Below, piece by piece: positions 42,747-52,596 of a stretch of DNA of 64,000 bases (the first letter of the stretch is position 1; every line of letters starts with the position of its first letter). Both the position numbers and the translations under genes were made by a program. The notes under the pieces are model-generated. The model saw only the letters and a program-made list of their open reading frames with translations, did not search any database and was not told the origin of the DNA. The stretch is from NCBI RefSeq assembly GCF_035013185.1, contig NZ_JAYGJO010000007.1, positions 62,001 to 126,000 on the forward strand. Direction: 5' to 3'. The stretch comes from Acerihabitans sp035013185. GTDB lineage: Bacteria; Pseudomonadota; Gammaproteobacteria; Enterobacterales; Enterobacteriaceae.

Positions 42747-43123
42747 TATTAACTCTTTGTTAAATTAAAAAATATATTATCTTACAGTGTAACTAAGCGA
42801 AACCTAAACAAAAAACCGTTATACCCGCCAGACTGCACATTGCATCCGCATTGGCCATACTCGTCCTTGCCTTGGACCTCACCCCAATGTGGCTGCACAG
42901 CTCGTGTTCACCGCTGTTTCAGACAGATTTATCGCGGTATTGCTGGCTTATTGCAACACGAATTATTTTTGGCATACCCTATTCATCGATTGATTTTTGT
43001 GCAAAAGCGCGGGTGGTGGTTAAAGATCGTCATGGCGTGGGGATGTTGTTTGTCACGCTTGTTAAAGGCACAATGCTTAACTCTTTAAAAGCAGGTTGGC
43101 GAAAAGTGACAATGGACAGGATC

Positions 43124-44008
43124 ATGGATGGCTTTACACCCGCTACCATGGGCAGACGAGGGGCGATAGCAACGATCAATTGTCTGTTATGCCTACTGTT
43201 GTTAGCCATGACGGGTTGCCAACGGGTGAATGCGCCACCATCGCCATTGGCCTTGCGTATCGACAGTTCGCACCGGGCTATTGGTGCCGATGAACGGATC
43301 CAGGTTTTGGTAATCCACTATACCGCAGAAGATTTTGTCTCCTCATTGAATACGCTCACTGCCGAACAGGTTAGCGCCCACTATCTGATCCCACTGGCGG
43401 CGGATCGCCACGGCGTTCCTACCGTGCTGCGCCTGGTGGACGAGTCGCGGCGGGCCTGGCATGCAGGGGAGAGTCATTGGCGCGGCAGGGACCATATTAA
43501 CGATACATCGATTGGGATTGAAATTGAAAACGCCGGTTATCGGCGCCGCTTAACGGGGTTTCACGCCGCGCCTTATCCACCGGCGCAAATTTCCCTGTTA
43601 ATCGCCTTGTCTAAGGATATTATCGCCCGCCACCACATTACTCCGGGCAATGTGGTCGGGCACAGTGACATCGCCTGGCGTCGTAAACAGGATCCTGGCC
43701 CGTTATTTCCCTGGCAACGGTTGGCTGAGGCCGGGGTTGGGGTGTGGCCGGATAAGCAGCGGGTGGCGTATTATCTTGGGGTTAGGCAATGCGGGCAGTG
43801 GGTGCCGATGGATGGGATTCTCAAGCGCATGGCGCGCTATGGTTATGATACCTCGGGACCGCTATCTGAAGCGTTGCAACACCAAGCGGTGGCGGCGTTC
43901 CAAATGCATTTTCGCCCCAGGGATTTCCGCGGCCTGCCGGACGCGGAAACCGAAGCGATTCTTGATGCGTTACTGGAAATAGACGCTGGTAAGGGGCGCG
44001 GCGACTAG
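43124..44008 (+). CDS. amiD: AmiD, N-acetylmuramoyl-L-alanine amidase lipoprotein
   Basis: An outer-membrane-anchored zinc amidase that cleaves the glycan-peptide bond of (anhydro)muropeptides. The lipobox is LLAMTGC. The amidase_2 fold shows VLVIHYTAED (zinc His), SIGIEIEN, VVGHSDIAWRRKQDPGP (zinc His and Asp/Lys region). A C-terminal peptidoglycan-binding domain follows (ALQHQAVAAFQMHFRP). Several in-frame starts exist far upstream; the ATG used, with AGGA just before it, gives 294 residues and a sensible lipoprotein signal, but the ATG eight codons later is also possible. Its 3' end overlaps ltaE by 39 bases. Confidence 0.9.
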   Translation: MDGFTPATMGRRGAIATINCLLCLLLLAMTGCQRVNAPPSPLALRIDSSHRAIGADERIQVLVIHYTAEDFVSSLNTLTAEQVSAHYLIPLAADRHGVPTVLRLVDESRRAWHAGESHWRGRDHINDTSIGIEIENAGYRRRLTGFHAAPYPPAQISLLIALSKDIIARHHITPGNVVGHSDIAWRRKQDPGPLFPWQRLAEAGVGVWPDKQRVAYYLGVRQCGQWVPMDGILKRMARYGYDTSGPLSEALQHQAVAAFQMHFRPRDFRGLPDAETEAILDALLEIDAGKGRGD

Positions 44009-45022
44009 CTGTGCATGATGTTGCAAAAACTCGCGCCAGCACGTCACGACCTTTTCCAAATCGGCGCGGCTGACGTTGAGATGGGTCGCCAGGCGGGTTA
44101 CGGTGCCAGATGAAATGACAATATCATGCTGACGCATCCAGGGGCCCAGTTTGGCGGCCAACTCCACTGGCTGGCGGATAAACAGCATATTGGTTTGTGC
44201 TCCCGGCGCCATGATCTCGACGCCCAGTGTTACCAACTGCTGTTCCAGCCAGGCCGCATTGTCATGATCCTCACGTAGCCGCTGCACGTTATGTTCCAAC
44301 GCATAGCGCCCTGCCGCCGCCAGGATACCGGATTGACGCATACCGCCACCCACCATCTTGCGCCAACGCTTGGCCTGGTGTAGATAGGCGGCGTCGCCAC
44401 ACAGCAGTGATCCTACCGGCGCCCCCAGACCTTTGGACAAACAAATGGTCAACGTATCGCAGTACTGGCTAATTTCGCTCAGTGGCACGTTCAGCGCCAC
44501 CGCCGCGTTAAACACCCGCGCACCGTCGATATGCAGAGCCAGACCGCGTTCGCGGGTAAATTGAAACGCCTGGCGCAGATAATCTAACGGCAATACTTTG
44601 CCATTATGCGTATTTTCCAGGCATAGCAGGCGAGTGCGGGCAAAATGGAAATCGTCTGGTTTTATCGCCGCGGCCACTTTATCCAGCGACAGGGTGCCAT
44701 CTTCATCTGCTTCCAACGGCTGCGGCTGTATGCTGCCCAGTACCGCCGCACCGCCTGCCTCAAAGCGGTAGTTATGTGCCTGCTGGCCAACGATGTACTC
44801 TTCGCCACGCTGGCAGTGGGTTAACAAGGCCACCAGGTTAGCCTGGGTGCCGCTGGGAAAAAATAACGCCCCCTGTTTGGCGCTCAGCCGCGCGCCGTCG
44901 GCCTCCAATGCTGCCACGGTGGGATCGTCGCCATATACGTCGTCGCCAACCTCGGCTTGCGCCATCAAGCGGCGCATGTCGTCGCTTGGCAGGGTGACGG
45001 TATCACTGCGTAAATCTATCAT
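43970..45022 (-). CDS. ltaE: LtaE, low-specificity L-threonine aldolase
   Basis: A PLP enzyme that splits L-threonine and L-allo-threonine into glycine and acetaldehyde. The ATG has GGAG at five bases and gives MIDLRSDTVTLPSDDMRRLM, the invariant family start. The PLP lysine is in TICLSKGLGAPVGSLL; VCLEN-like LLCLENTHNGKVLPL and LHIDGARVFNAAV are cofactor-binding segments. It has 350 residues, about 17 more than E. coli, because the C terminus extends into the end of amiD. Followed upstream by poxB, as in E. coli. Confidence 0.95.
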   Translation of the reverse strand: MIDLRSDTVTLPSDDMRRLMAQAEVGDDVYGDDPTVAALEADGARLSAKQGALFFPSGTQANLVALLTHCQRGEEYIVGQQAHNYRFEAGGAAVLGSIQPQPLEADEDGTLSLDKVAAAIKPDDFHFARTRLLCLENTHNGKVLPLDYLRQAFQFTRERGLALHIDGARVFNAAVALNVPLSEISQYCDTLTICLSKGLGAPVGSLLCGDAAYLHQAKRWRKMVGGGMRQSGILAAAGRYALEHNVQRLREDHDNAAWLEQQLVTLGVEIMAPGAQTNMLFIRQPVELAAKLGPWMRQHDIVISSGTVTRLATHLNVSRADLEKVVTCWREFLQHHAQLVAAPLTSVYFQ

Positions 45023-45112
45023 GACTACTCCATAACAGTATTTGTCCGGCAAGGTAGCCGAGGTATTATTCCACCCGAAATACGCGGCTTCCCGGGCGGA
45101 ATAGATTACGGA

Positions 45113-46834
45113 TTAACGCAGCCAGTTGGTTTTTGCCAAGTCGACCACTTCATCACCGCGCCCGTTAATAATAGCCCGCAGCATATAAAGACTGAATCCC
45201 TTTGCTTGCTCAAATTTAATTTGCGGTGGCATCGCCAGCTCTTCTTTGGCGGTGACCACATCTACCACCACCGGTCCATCAGTGGCAAACGCCTCTTGCA
45301 GCGCCGCAGGCAGATCAGCGGATTTCTCCACCCGGATGCCCTTGATACCGGACGCGCGGGCGATGGCCGCGAAATCGGGATTTTGTAAATCGGTGCCGTC
45401 GGTCAGATAACCACCTGCCTTCATTTCCATGGCGACAAAACCCAGCACACTGTTGTTAAAAATCACGATCTTTACCGGTAAATGCATTTGCGCCATGGAT
45501 AAAAAATCACCCATAAGCATGGTAAAACCGCCGTCGCCACACAACGCCACCACTTGTCTCCCGGGATAAGCGGCCTGGGCGCCTAATGCCTGTGGCATGG
45601 CATTGGCCATAGAGCCATGATTAAATGAGCCGATGAGGCGGCGTTTACCGTTCATTTCCAGGTAACGCGCCGCCCAGACCGTCGGGGTGCCCACATCGCA
45701 GGTAAAAATAGTGTCGTCGTCTGCCAACTGGCTGACTAACTTGGCCACATATTGAGGATGTATGGCTTTGTTCGCGCTCGGTTGTGCTAACGCGTCCAGG
45801 TCGCGGCGAGTTTCACGATAATGTTCCAGCGCCTGATCCAGATGGTGTCGGCCAGTTTTGGCCGTTAACTGCGGCAGCAAGGCCGCCAGGGTTGATTTAA
45901 TATCACCCACCAAGGACATATTGACGGCGCAGTGGGCACCTAAACTGCCTGGATCAATGTCAATTTGTATGATGTTGGCATCGGAAGGATAAAAGGCGCG
46001 ATAAGGAAAGCGAGTTCCCAACAGCACCAGCGTATCGGCGTTCATCATGGCGTGATAGCCGGAAGAGAAACCAATCAGACCGGTCATTCCCACATCATAG
46101 GGGTTTTCCCATTCCAGGTGCTCTTTGCCACGTAGCGCATGGACTATCGGTGCTTTGATCAATCCCGCCAGTTGTACCACCTCATCATGGGCCTGAGCGC
46201 AACCGCTGCCGCACAATAACGTGATATTTTCCGCCTGATTGAGTATCGCCGCCAGTTTCTCCAATTCACTTGGCGGTGGCACCGATAGCGGCTGACATGG
46301 CGTATACCAAATGGGTTGTCCATCGTCCGGCGCCGGTTTGAGCGCGACGTCACCGGGTATAACGATAACCGAGACGCCACGGTTCAGGATGGCTTTACGC
46401 ATGGCAATGCCTAGCACCTGAGGTAATTGCTCCGGATTGGAAACCAGCTCGCAGTAATGGCTGCACTCGCGGAACAGCTCTTCTGGATGGGTTTCCTGGA
46501 AATAACCGCTGCCAATTTCACTGGAGGGAATATGGGCGGCAATGGCCAAAACCGGTACCTGGTTGCGATGGCAATCATATAATCCGTTAATCAAATGCAG
46601 GTTACCTGGACCGCAAGAACCGGCGCATACCGCCAGTTGGCCGGTGAGCTGGGCTTCGGCACCGGCGGCGAACGCGGCCACTTCTTCATGGCGCGTCCCC
46701 ATCCATTCAATTGTGCCCATACGGTTAAGGCTATCACTTAATCCATTCAGCGAGTCGCCGGTAACCCCCCAAATACGTTTAACGCCGGCTTGCTCTAGGG
46801 TTTTGGCAACCATTGATGCAACGGTTTGTTTCAT
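45113..46834 (-). CDS. poxB: PoxB, pyruvate dehydrogenase (quinone)
   Basis: A peripheral membrane flavoenzyme of 573 residues (E. coli 572) that decarboxylates pyruvate to acetate and CO2 and passes electrons to ubiquinone. ThDP-binding motif GDGGFTMLMGDFLSMAQMHL, with NNSVLGFV closing it. The catalytic glutamate is in GTRHEEVAAFAAGAEA. The C-terminal amphipathic tail (QAKGFSLYMLRAIINGRGDE) that binds lipid on activation is present. A GGGGAAAA site precedes the ATG. In E. coli it is sigma-S dependent and lies before ltaE. Confidence 0.96.
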   Translation of the reverse strand: MKQTVASMVAKTLEQAGVKRIWGVTGDSLNGLSDSLNRMGTIEWMGTRHEEVAAFAAGAEAQLTGQLAVCAGSCGPGNLHLINGLYDCHRNQVPVLAIAAHIPSSEIGSGYFQETHPEELFRECSHYCELVSNPEQLPQVLGIAMRKAILNRGVSVIVIPGDVALKPAPDDGQPIWYTPCQPLSVPPPSELEKLAAILNQAENITLLCGSGCAQAHDEVVQLAGLIKAPIVHALRGKEHLEWENPYDVGMTGLIGFSSGYHAMMNADTLVLLGTRFPYRAFYPSDANIIQIDIDPGSLGAHCAVNMSLVGDIKSTLAALLPQLTAKTGRHHLDQALEHYRETRRDLDALAQPSANKAIHPQYVAKLVSQLADDDTIFTCDVGTPTVWAARYLEMNGKRRLIGSFNHGSMANAMPQALGAQAAYPGRQVVALCGDGGFTMLMGDFLSMAQMHLPVKIVIFNNSVLGFVAMEMKAGGYLTDGTDLQNPDFAAIARASGIKGIRVEKSADLPAALQEAFATDGPVVVDVVTAKEELAMPPQIKFEQAKGFSLYMLRAIINGRGDEVVDLAKTNWLR

Positions 46835-46944
46835 CTTTTTCCCCTTTGGAATTGGTCAGAAAGACGCTACATATGTTACTTAGCTCATCAAGCTTAGTCT
46901 TTTTCGTCGTAGATTGGCAGCCACAAAAGCCATGTTGCAGTCGC

Positions 46945-47844
46945 TCAAGCTGAGAACAATGCGATAAGCACCGGTGCCAGCAAGCTGAGCAAAAAACCGT
47001 GCACAATAGCGGCTGGCACCACCTCTAGCCCGCCGCTGCGCTGGAGTACCGGCAGAGTGAAGTCCATGGATGTTGCCCCACAAAGTCCCAAGGCAACGCT
47101 GCGACTGCGCCGCATCAGCCCAGGAATCAGCATGATGGCCAGCAGTTCGCGTACCAGATCGTTGAAAAAAGCGGCACTGCCGATCACCGGACCGAAGGCA
47201 TCGCTCATTAAAATTCCCGACAGAGAATACCACCCAAAGGCCGATGCCATGGCCAGGCCAGTATGCAAGGGTAAGTGCAGTACTATCGCCGCCACCGCGC
47301 CACCGAGCATGGCGCTGGCGGCCACCACCAGTGCAATGCTGGCTCCGCGACGATTCAGCAGAATTTGCCGCAGTGTCATGCCGCTGTTTCGCAGTTGGAT
47401 GCCGACCAGCAGCAGCAGCAGGATCAACGCAAACTCGCTGGCTTTAGACGCGACGCTGAGCCAATGCCACTGCGTCAGGCCGACCACAAAACCGCTGATC
47501 ACCACCAGGCAAAGTTGTAATGAATCCATCGCCATACGCAGTCTGGACGGGGGTTTGGCCTGACGTTCAGTGCCGCGCCAGGGCGCACGTTTTTCCAGCC
47601 ACCACAACGCGAGGGCATTGGCGGCCAATATGCACAGCGCACTGACACCAGCATACCAGACAATCAATAGCAGGTTGGTGGCTAAATTGTCGAGGAATGC
47701 TAAACTTATCCCCATGAAAAACAATATGATATACACCATGGCGCTTAAAAGCCGATCGAGAATACGCCGCAAATTTTGACCCAGTCGCGGCAGTAGATAA
47801 CCGGCGATAAGGGGAATGAGTATAATTAACAGGCCGGAATACAT
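46945..47844 (-). CDS. lysO: LysO, lysine exporter
   Basis: An inner-membrane protein of 299 residues, the same length as E. coli LysO (formerly YbjE), which exports lysine and thialysine. About eight hydrophobic segments, with two acidic residues within membrane segments as described for LysO. Conserved stretches: LFFMGISLAFLDNLA, LLLVGIQLRNSGMTL, FGWYSLSGILMSDAFGPVIG and GATSMDFTLPVLQR. The start MYSGLLIILIPL matches E. coli; a further 19 upstream codons are probably untranslated. In E. coli it is controlled by ArgP and lysine. hcp-hcr, which separate it from poxB in E. coli, are missing. Confidence 0.95.
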   Translation of the reverse strand: MYSGLLIILIPLIAGYLLPRLGQNLRRILDRLLSAMVYIILFFMGISLAFLDNLATNLLLIVWYAGVSALCILAANALALWWLEKRAPWRGTERQAKPPSRLRMAMDSLQLCLVVISGFVVGLTQWHWLSVASKASEFALILLLLLVGIQLRNSGMTLRQILLNRRGASIALVVAASAMLGGAVAAIVLHLPLHTGLAMASAFGWYSLSGILMSDAFGPVIGSAAFFNDLVRELLAIMLIPGLMRRSRSVALGLCGATSMDFTLPVLQRSGGLEVVPAAIVHGFLLSLLAPVLIALFSA

Positions 47845-48236
47845 GGTGGGGATCACATCCTTTTGGCGGCGAGAATGAAAAAGCAGCCATACGCTAACCA
47901 AAAGGAGGATGTCTGTAAAGGCGACCGTCGCCGTATCGTTGGTTGAGCTACACCCTGATTACTGAGGAAATACCTATTTCACCAAAAATTCAAATACCGA
48001 AAGTCACTGCGAGGGGCATAATGCCAGAGGAAAAATAAATAACTTATTATTTATCCTTTATTTGCATTTACTCACCTAATGCCATTACCCATAAGAAGCC
48101 TAATGCCAATTCCGCAAGCGGCTGGTCGGTGACCGGGGTTTAGTCAACGGTGGAAAAGATAGTGATTGCGGCTGGCATAATTATACTTGCGTCTTAAAAT
48201 AAAAATGTTATACCTTTAGTAAGCAAAAAGAGCGGC
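47845..48236. other. Spacer lysO-cspD, no gene seen
   Basis: About 390 bases with the lysO promoter region and an AT-rich part near 48000-48080 and 48190-48240. The E. coli genes of this interval (aqpZ, ybjD, macAB and others) are absent; ybjX has been kept but lies on the other side of clpA. Confidence 0.5.
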
Positions 48237-48265
48237 AAAAAAAATGCCAGCGATTCACTGGCATT
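48237..48265 (-). terminator. Rho-independent terminator of cspD
   Basis: An eight-base perfect stem (AATGCCAG/CTGGCATT) with a seven-base loop. On the minus strand it is followed by eight T. It starts 39 bases after the cspD stop. Confidence 0.88.
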
Positions 48266-48303
48266 ATATGAACAATTGTAGGCATTAATCGCGAGGCGAG
48301 TTA

Positions 48304-48525
48304 TCAGGCAACAGTCTCGGCTTCAACAGGCACAATCAGACTCGCGTGGTTCCCCTTGGGACCTTCATGAACGTCGAATCTGACAAACTGCCCGGCTTTG
48401 AGCGTTCGATAACCGTCCATCTGGATGGTTGAGTAATGCGCAAATATATCCTCGCCGCCACTTTCAGGACAGATAAACCCAAAACCTTTGGCGTTATTGA
48501 ACCATTTAACTTTACCCGTCTCCAT
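48304..48525 (-). CDS. cspD: CspD, cold-shock-like replication inhibitor
   Basis: A 73-residue single OB-fold protein. METGKVKWFNNAKGFGFI carries RNP1, and DIFAHYSTIQMDG carries RNP2. It binds single-stranded nucleic acid and, in E. coli, blocks replication in starved and persister cells; it is not cold induced. The C-terminal VPVEAETVA is typical of CspD. Divergent from clpS-clpA, the arrangement kept in most enteric bacteria. Confidence 0.95.
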   Translation of the reverse strand: METGKVKWFNNAKGFGFICPESGGEDIFAHYSTIQMDGYRTLKAGQFVRFDVHEGPKGNHASLIVPVEAETVA

Positions 48526-48891
48526 GCTTCTACATCCCTCGCAGCCGAATTTAAACGTGATGAGGATTGTTGACGCTATAAGCCTTATTGGTCAAAAGCG
48601 CCGTAGCTTACGCAAGTACACTCTAGAGGATAGGAACAATAGGTCAAGAGGATGCAGGGGGAGTTGGTGGATGATATTACCAAACTTTGAAGCAGGTAAC
48701 GATATTGGCGCTTTTTTGACAAAATTTCAATACAATTGCCGCGTTCAGAATCCTATCGTTGTTATAGGTGATAACTCACAGCAGCGTTAGGCATCTGATG
48801 TCAAACTTATGACTACGATGGGGCTGTACCGCAATGATAGCCAGACGGTAGCAGCGTTAAACCAAAGAGAGCAACACGCGACGGAAAGACG
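48526..48891. promoter_or_regulatory. cspD-clpS divergent promoter region
   Basis: About 365 bases containing the promoters of cspD (minus) and clpS-clpA (plus). AT-rich near 48700-48740. A plus-strand frame at 48488-48790 has no family resemblance. No specific operator was recognised. Confidence 0.45.
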
Positions 48892-49212
48892 ATGGGTAAC
48901 ACAAGCGAAAGGTCAGGTGAACAAAAATTTGCCGAGGATCTGTTGAAAGATGCGGTAAAACCCCCATCAATGTATAAAGTGATAATTATCAATGACGATT
49001 ACACTCCAATGGAATTTGTTATTGACGTGCTGCAAAAGTTCTTTTCTTATGATGTGGAACGTGCAACGCAACTGATGCTTACAGTGCACTATCATGGTAA
49101 GGCTATTTGCGGTGTGTACACCGCCGAGGTGGCTGAAACCAAAGTCGCGCATGTTAACCAATATGCTCGCGAAAATGAGCATCCGTTGCTTTGTACGCTG
49201 GAAAAGGCCTGA
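48892..49212 (+). CDS. clpS: ClpS, ClpAP adaptor for N-end-rule substrates
   Basis: A 106-residue adaptor that binds N-terminal Leu, Phe, Tyr and Trp of substrates and hands them to ClpA. The N-degron pocket is formed by NDDYTPMEFVIDVLQ and the helix VERATQLMLTVHYHGKAICG. Flexible N-terminal 20 residues, as required. GGAAAG precedes the ATG. It lies 27 bases before clpA and forms an operon with it. Functional partner of Aat, also in this window. Confidence 0.96.
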   Translation: MGNTSERSGEQKFAEDLLKDAVKPPSMYKVIIINDDYTPMEFVIDVLQKFFSYDVERATQLMLTVHYHGKAICGVYTAEVAETKVAHVNQYARENEHPLLCTLEKA

Positions 49213-49239
49213 ACGGGCAATCAATTTTGGGAGGTGCCA

Positions 49240-51513
49240 ATGCTCAATCAAGAACTGGAACTCAGTTTAAATATGGCTTTCGCCAGAGCGCGTGAGCACC
49301 GGCATGAGTTTATGACCGTTGAACATCTGCTGCTGGCATTGCTCAGCAACCCTTCCGCGCGGGAAGCGCTGGAGGCGTGTACGGTCGATCTGGTGGCGTT
49401 ACGCCAGGAACTCGAGGCTTTCATCGAACAGACCACACCAACCTTACCCACCAGTGACGAAGAACGAGACACGCAGCCGACGCTCAGTTTTCAACGGGTG
49501 CTGCAACGCGCCGTGTTCCACGTACAATCTTCTGGTCGCAGTGAAGTGTCCGGCGCCAACGTCCTGGTCGCCATTTTCAGCGAACAGGAGTCCCAGGCCG
49601 CCTACCTGCTGCGCAAGCATGACGTAAGCCGCCTGGACATTGTTAACTTTATTTCCCATGGCACACGTAAAGATGAAACTCAGGCGCCCGGGTCTGAAAC
49701 CCCGGTCAATGAAGAGCAGGCAGGCGGGGAGGATCGTATGGAAAACTTCACGACAAATCTCAACCAACTTGCCCGGGTGGGGGGAATTGATCCGCTGATT
49801 GGCCGTGAGCTTGAGCTCGAACGCACCATTCAGGTTTTGTGCCGTCGCCGTAAAAATAACCCGTTGTTTGTCGGTGAGTCTGGTGTCGGGAAAACGGCAA
49901 TCGCCGAGGGCCTGGCCTGGCGTATCGTTCAGGGTGATGTGCCCGAGGTGATTGCCGACTGCACCATCTACTCCCTGGATATCGGGTCGTTGCTGGCCGG
50001 CACCAAATACCGCGGTGATTTTGAAAAGCGCTTCAAAGCCTTGTTAAAACAACTGGAGTCAGATAAGAGCAGCATTTTGTTCATTGATGAAATCCACACC
50101 ATCATCGGCGCGGGCGCAGCGTCTGGTGGCCAGGTTGATGCGGCTAACCTGATCAAACCGCTGCTGTCGAGTGGCAAGATCCGGGTCATGGGATCCACGA
50201 CGTATCAGGAGTTCAGCAATATTTTCGAAAAGGATCGCGCTCTGGCGCGCCGTTTCCAGAAAATCGATATTACCGAGCCAACGGTGGAGGAAACTGTACA
50301 GATCCTTACCGGCCTGAAACCCAAATACGAAGCCCACCATGACGTGCGTTACACCGCCAAGGCTGTTCGCGCCGCAGTGGAGCTGGCGGTGAAATATATC
50401 AACGATCGCCATTTACCGGACAAAGCCATTGACGTTATTGATGAGGCTGGCGCGCGTAGCCGATTGATGCCGGTGAGTAAGCGTAAGAAAACGGTCAACG
50501 TAGCGGATATCGAGTCGGTAGTGGCACGCATTGCCCGTATTCCGGAAAAAACCGTCTCGGCAAGTGATCGCGATGTGTTGAGAAATCTGGGCGACCGGTT
50601 GAAAATGCTGGTCTTCGGGCAAGATAAGGCCATAGAAGCACTGACTGAAGCGATTAAAATGAGCCGAGCCGGTTTGGGCCAGGATCATAAGCCGGTAGGT
50701 TCATTCCTGTTCGCGGGCCCTACCGGGGTAGGTAAAACCGAGGTCACCGTGCAATTGGCTAAAGCGCTGGATATTGAGCTACTGCGCTTTGATATGTCCG
50801 AGTATATGGAACGCCATACTGTCAGTCGCCTGATCGGTGCGCCTCCAGGTTATGTCGGTTATGATCAGGGTGGCCTGTTGACCGATGCGGTACTCAAGCA
50901 TCCTCATGCAGTATTGTTGCTTGATGAAATCGAAAAAGCGCATCCGGATGTGTTTAACCTGCTGTTGCAGGTCATGGACAACGGCACGCTTACCGATAAC
51001 AATGGCCGCAAAGCGGACTTTCGTAACGTGATTGTGGTGATGACTACCAATGCCGGCGTTCAGGAAACCCAGCGTCAGTCGATTGGCATGATCCAGCAGG
51101 ACAACAGTACCGATGCCATGGGTGAAATCAAAAAGATTTTCACCCCTGAATTCCGTAACCGCCTGGATAATGTTATTTGGTTTAACCACCTCGCCCCTGA
51201 CATTATTCAACAGGTGGTGGATAAATTTATCGTTGAACTGCAAGCGCAATTGGATGCGAAAGGGGTTTCACTGGAGGTCAGTGACGACGCACGCGATTGG
51301 TTATCGACTAAGGGTTATGATAAGTCCATGGGCGCGCGACCGATGGCCAGGGTTATGCAGGAAAATCTGAAAAAACCGTTGGCCAATGAACTGTTGTTCG
51401 GTTCGTTAGTCGATGGCGGCTCGGTCAGGGTTGAGCTGAATAAGGACAAACAGGAACTGAGCTATCATTTCCTTAGCGCGCAAAAACGTAAAGCGGAAGG
51501 TGTGGTTCATTAA
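49240..51513 (+). CDS. clpA: ClpA, AAA+ unfoldase of ClpAP
   Basis: A 757-residue hexameric unfoldase (E. coli 758). N domain residues 1-140 (double Clp-N repeat, ClpS-binding). D1 Walker A GESGVGKT and Walker B ILFIDEIHTIIGAG; D2 Walker A GPTGVGKT and Walker B VLLLDEIEKAHPDV. Pore loops include KYRGDFEKR in D1 and GAPPGYVGYDQGG in D2. The ClpP-binding IGL-type loop (SIGMIQQD region) is seen in D2. Starts at ATG after GGGAGG; the GTG two codons upstream is unlikely. A strong terminator follows. Confidence 0.97.
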   Translation: MLNQELELSLNMAFARAREHRHEFMTVEHLLLALLSNPSAREALEACTVDLVALRQELEAFIEQTTPTLPTSDEERDTQPTLSFQRVLQRAVFHVQSSGRSEVSGANVLVAIFSEQESQAAYLLRKHDVSRLDIVNFISHGTRKDETQAPGSETPVNEEQAGGEDRMENFTTNLNQLARVGGIDPLIGRELELERTIQVLCRRRKNNPLFVGESGVGKTAIAEGLAWRIVQGDVPEVIADCTIYSLDIGSLLAGTKYRGDFEKRFKALLKQLESDKSSILFIDEIHTIIGAGAASGGQVDAANLIKPLLSSGKIRVMGSTTYQEFSNIFEKDRALARRFQKIDITEPTVEETVQILTGLKPKYEAHHDVRYTAKAVRAAVELAVKYINDRHLPDKAIDVIDEAGARSRLMPVSKRKKTVNVADIESVVARIARIPEKTVSASDRDVLRNLGDRLKMLVFGQDKAIEALTEAIKMSRAGLGQDHKPVGSFLFAGPTGVGKTEVTVQLAKALDIELLRFDMSEYMERHTVSRLIGAPPGYVGYDQGGLLTDAVLKHPHAVLLLDEIEKAHPDVFNLLLQVMDNGTLTDNNGRKADFRNVIVVMTTNAGVQETQRQSIGMIQQDNSTDAMGEIKKIFTPEFRNRLDNVIWFNHLAPDIIQQVVDKFIVELQAQLDAKGVSLEVSDDARDWLSTKGYDKSMGARPMARVMQENLKKPLANELLFGSLVDGGSVRVELNKDKQELSYHFLSAQKRKAEGVVH

Positions 51514-51540
51514 TTCACCGAGGTGGGTTTTGCTGAGTAA

Positions 51541-51571
51541 AGAATGGCGGCCATCTGGCCGCCATTCTTTT
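51541..51571 (+). terminator. Rho-independent terminator of clpA
   Basis: A perfect 12-base stem (AGAATGGCGGCC/GGCCGCCATTCT) with a four-base loop ATCT, ending in TTTT, 27 bases after the clpA stop. Confidence 0.9.
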
Positions 51572-51630
51572 GCGTGAGTCTGAACCTTTTGGCGTTCTTC
51601 AACGCCGATGTCTTTAACCTAAACTCGGGG

Positions 51631-52596
51631 CTATTCGATATTCTGGGGTATGGAACATAATAGTGATTCCGTGCTGCTATTCATTTCATCCAGTAGCGTA
51701 TAACGCTTACGGTATTCTGAGCGTTTTTTACTCGGCAAGTCTTCCATTTCTTTTCTTGGAATAGTTTGTGGAATTGAATATAACGCTGATGAATATCGAT
51801 TGGCGCCAATGGAATCCCAAAATTCATCGTAGCTCGCGACAAAGGTATTTTTTTTGCGATGACGGTAACGCAAGCTGTGAAATACATGCCCGGCATTGCT
51901 TACGGCCAGGATATGTTGAATACCTGCCTGCGCGGCGATACGCTGCAGACTCTCCAACAGCAGGCGTTTGGGGAACAGTCCATAACAGGACTTGGTCGCC
52001 TGTTTAATCACTTCGTGTGGCGTCGAACGATTTGCGCCCTGGAAACCACCAACGATCAAAACCGTGCCCTGTGGGCGATTCACCACGCAAAAGGTCAGTG
52101 CAGCCAATTTGGTCTCTTCCATGTACAAAAACATGTTGGTTTCACCCTCACGCTCCGATTGGCCGATTGAGCCCATCTTAACCGTGAAAGCTTCCCCTTC
52201 TTTACCGTAAAAGCTGCTGACCACGCGCCCGCGCGCACTGATAAATGCATTTTTTAACGCGGTATTTTCAATATTTTCGACAAAGGTGTAATGATCAATT
52301 AATGCGCTCACCCGCAGGGCAGGTGGCAAGTCGGCATACAAATAAGGTTTATGGATCTTATTAGGCAGTTTGGTCTGGACGGTAAAGGCTTCTTGCCAAA
52401 TAGGCTCTGCCGCGATTTTATTAAGGATCTTGAGGGTGAGCAGGGGATGTATAAAAGTACGCACTGCATATTTGATTCGAAAATAGCTGTCGCGCCAAAG
52501 GTCGTCCGGTACGCATCTCTTGGTCAGTAACTCAATAAAAAGATGTATGCCATTGGCTTTTACGTTGCCAATTCTATTGAGTGACGAGTGTTCCAT
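51631..52596 (-). CDS. ybjX: YbjX, VirK/DUF535-family protein
   Basis: A 321-residue cytoplasmic protein of the VirK/YbjX family (E. coli YbjX 330). Family stretches: YADLPPALRVSALIDHYTF, GREGEAFTVKMG-like GKEGEAFTVKMGSIG, and YDEFWDSIGA near the C terminus. In Salmonella and Shigella relatives help resist antimicrobial peptides and support virulence; PhoP controls some of them. The ATG used has GGA nine bases upstream; a TTG 19 codons earlier is an alternative. In E. coli it is beside macAB on the other side of cspD, so the gene has moved. Confidence 0.87.
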   Translation of the reverse strand: MEHSSLNRIGNVKANGIHLFIELLTKRCVPDDLWRDSYFRIKYAVRTFIHPLLTLKILNKIAAEPIWQEAFTVQTKLPNKIHKPYLYADLPPALRVSALIDHYTFVENIENTALKNAFISARGRVVSSFYGKEGEAFTVKMGSIGQSEREGETNMFLYMEETKLAALTFCVVNRPQGTVLIVGGFQGANRSTPHEVIKQATKSCYGLFPKRLLLESLQRIAAQAGIQHILAVSNAGHVFHSLRYRHRKKNTFVASYDEFWDSIGANRYSSALYSIPQTIPRKEMEDLPSKKRSEYRKRYTLLDEMNSSTESLLCSIPQNIE

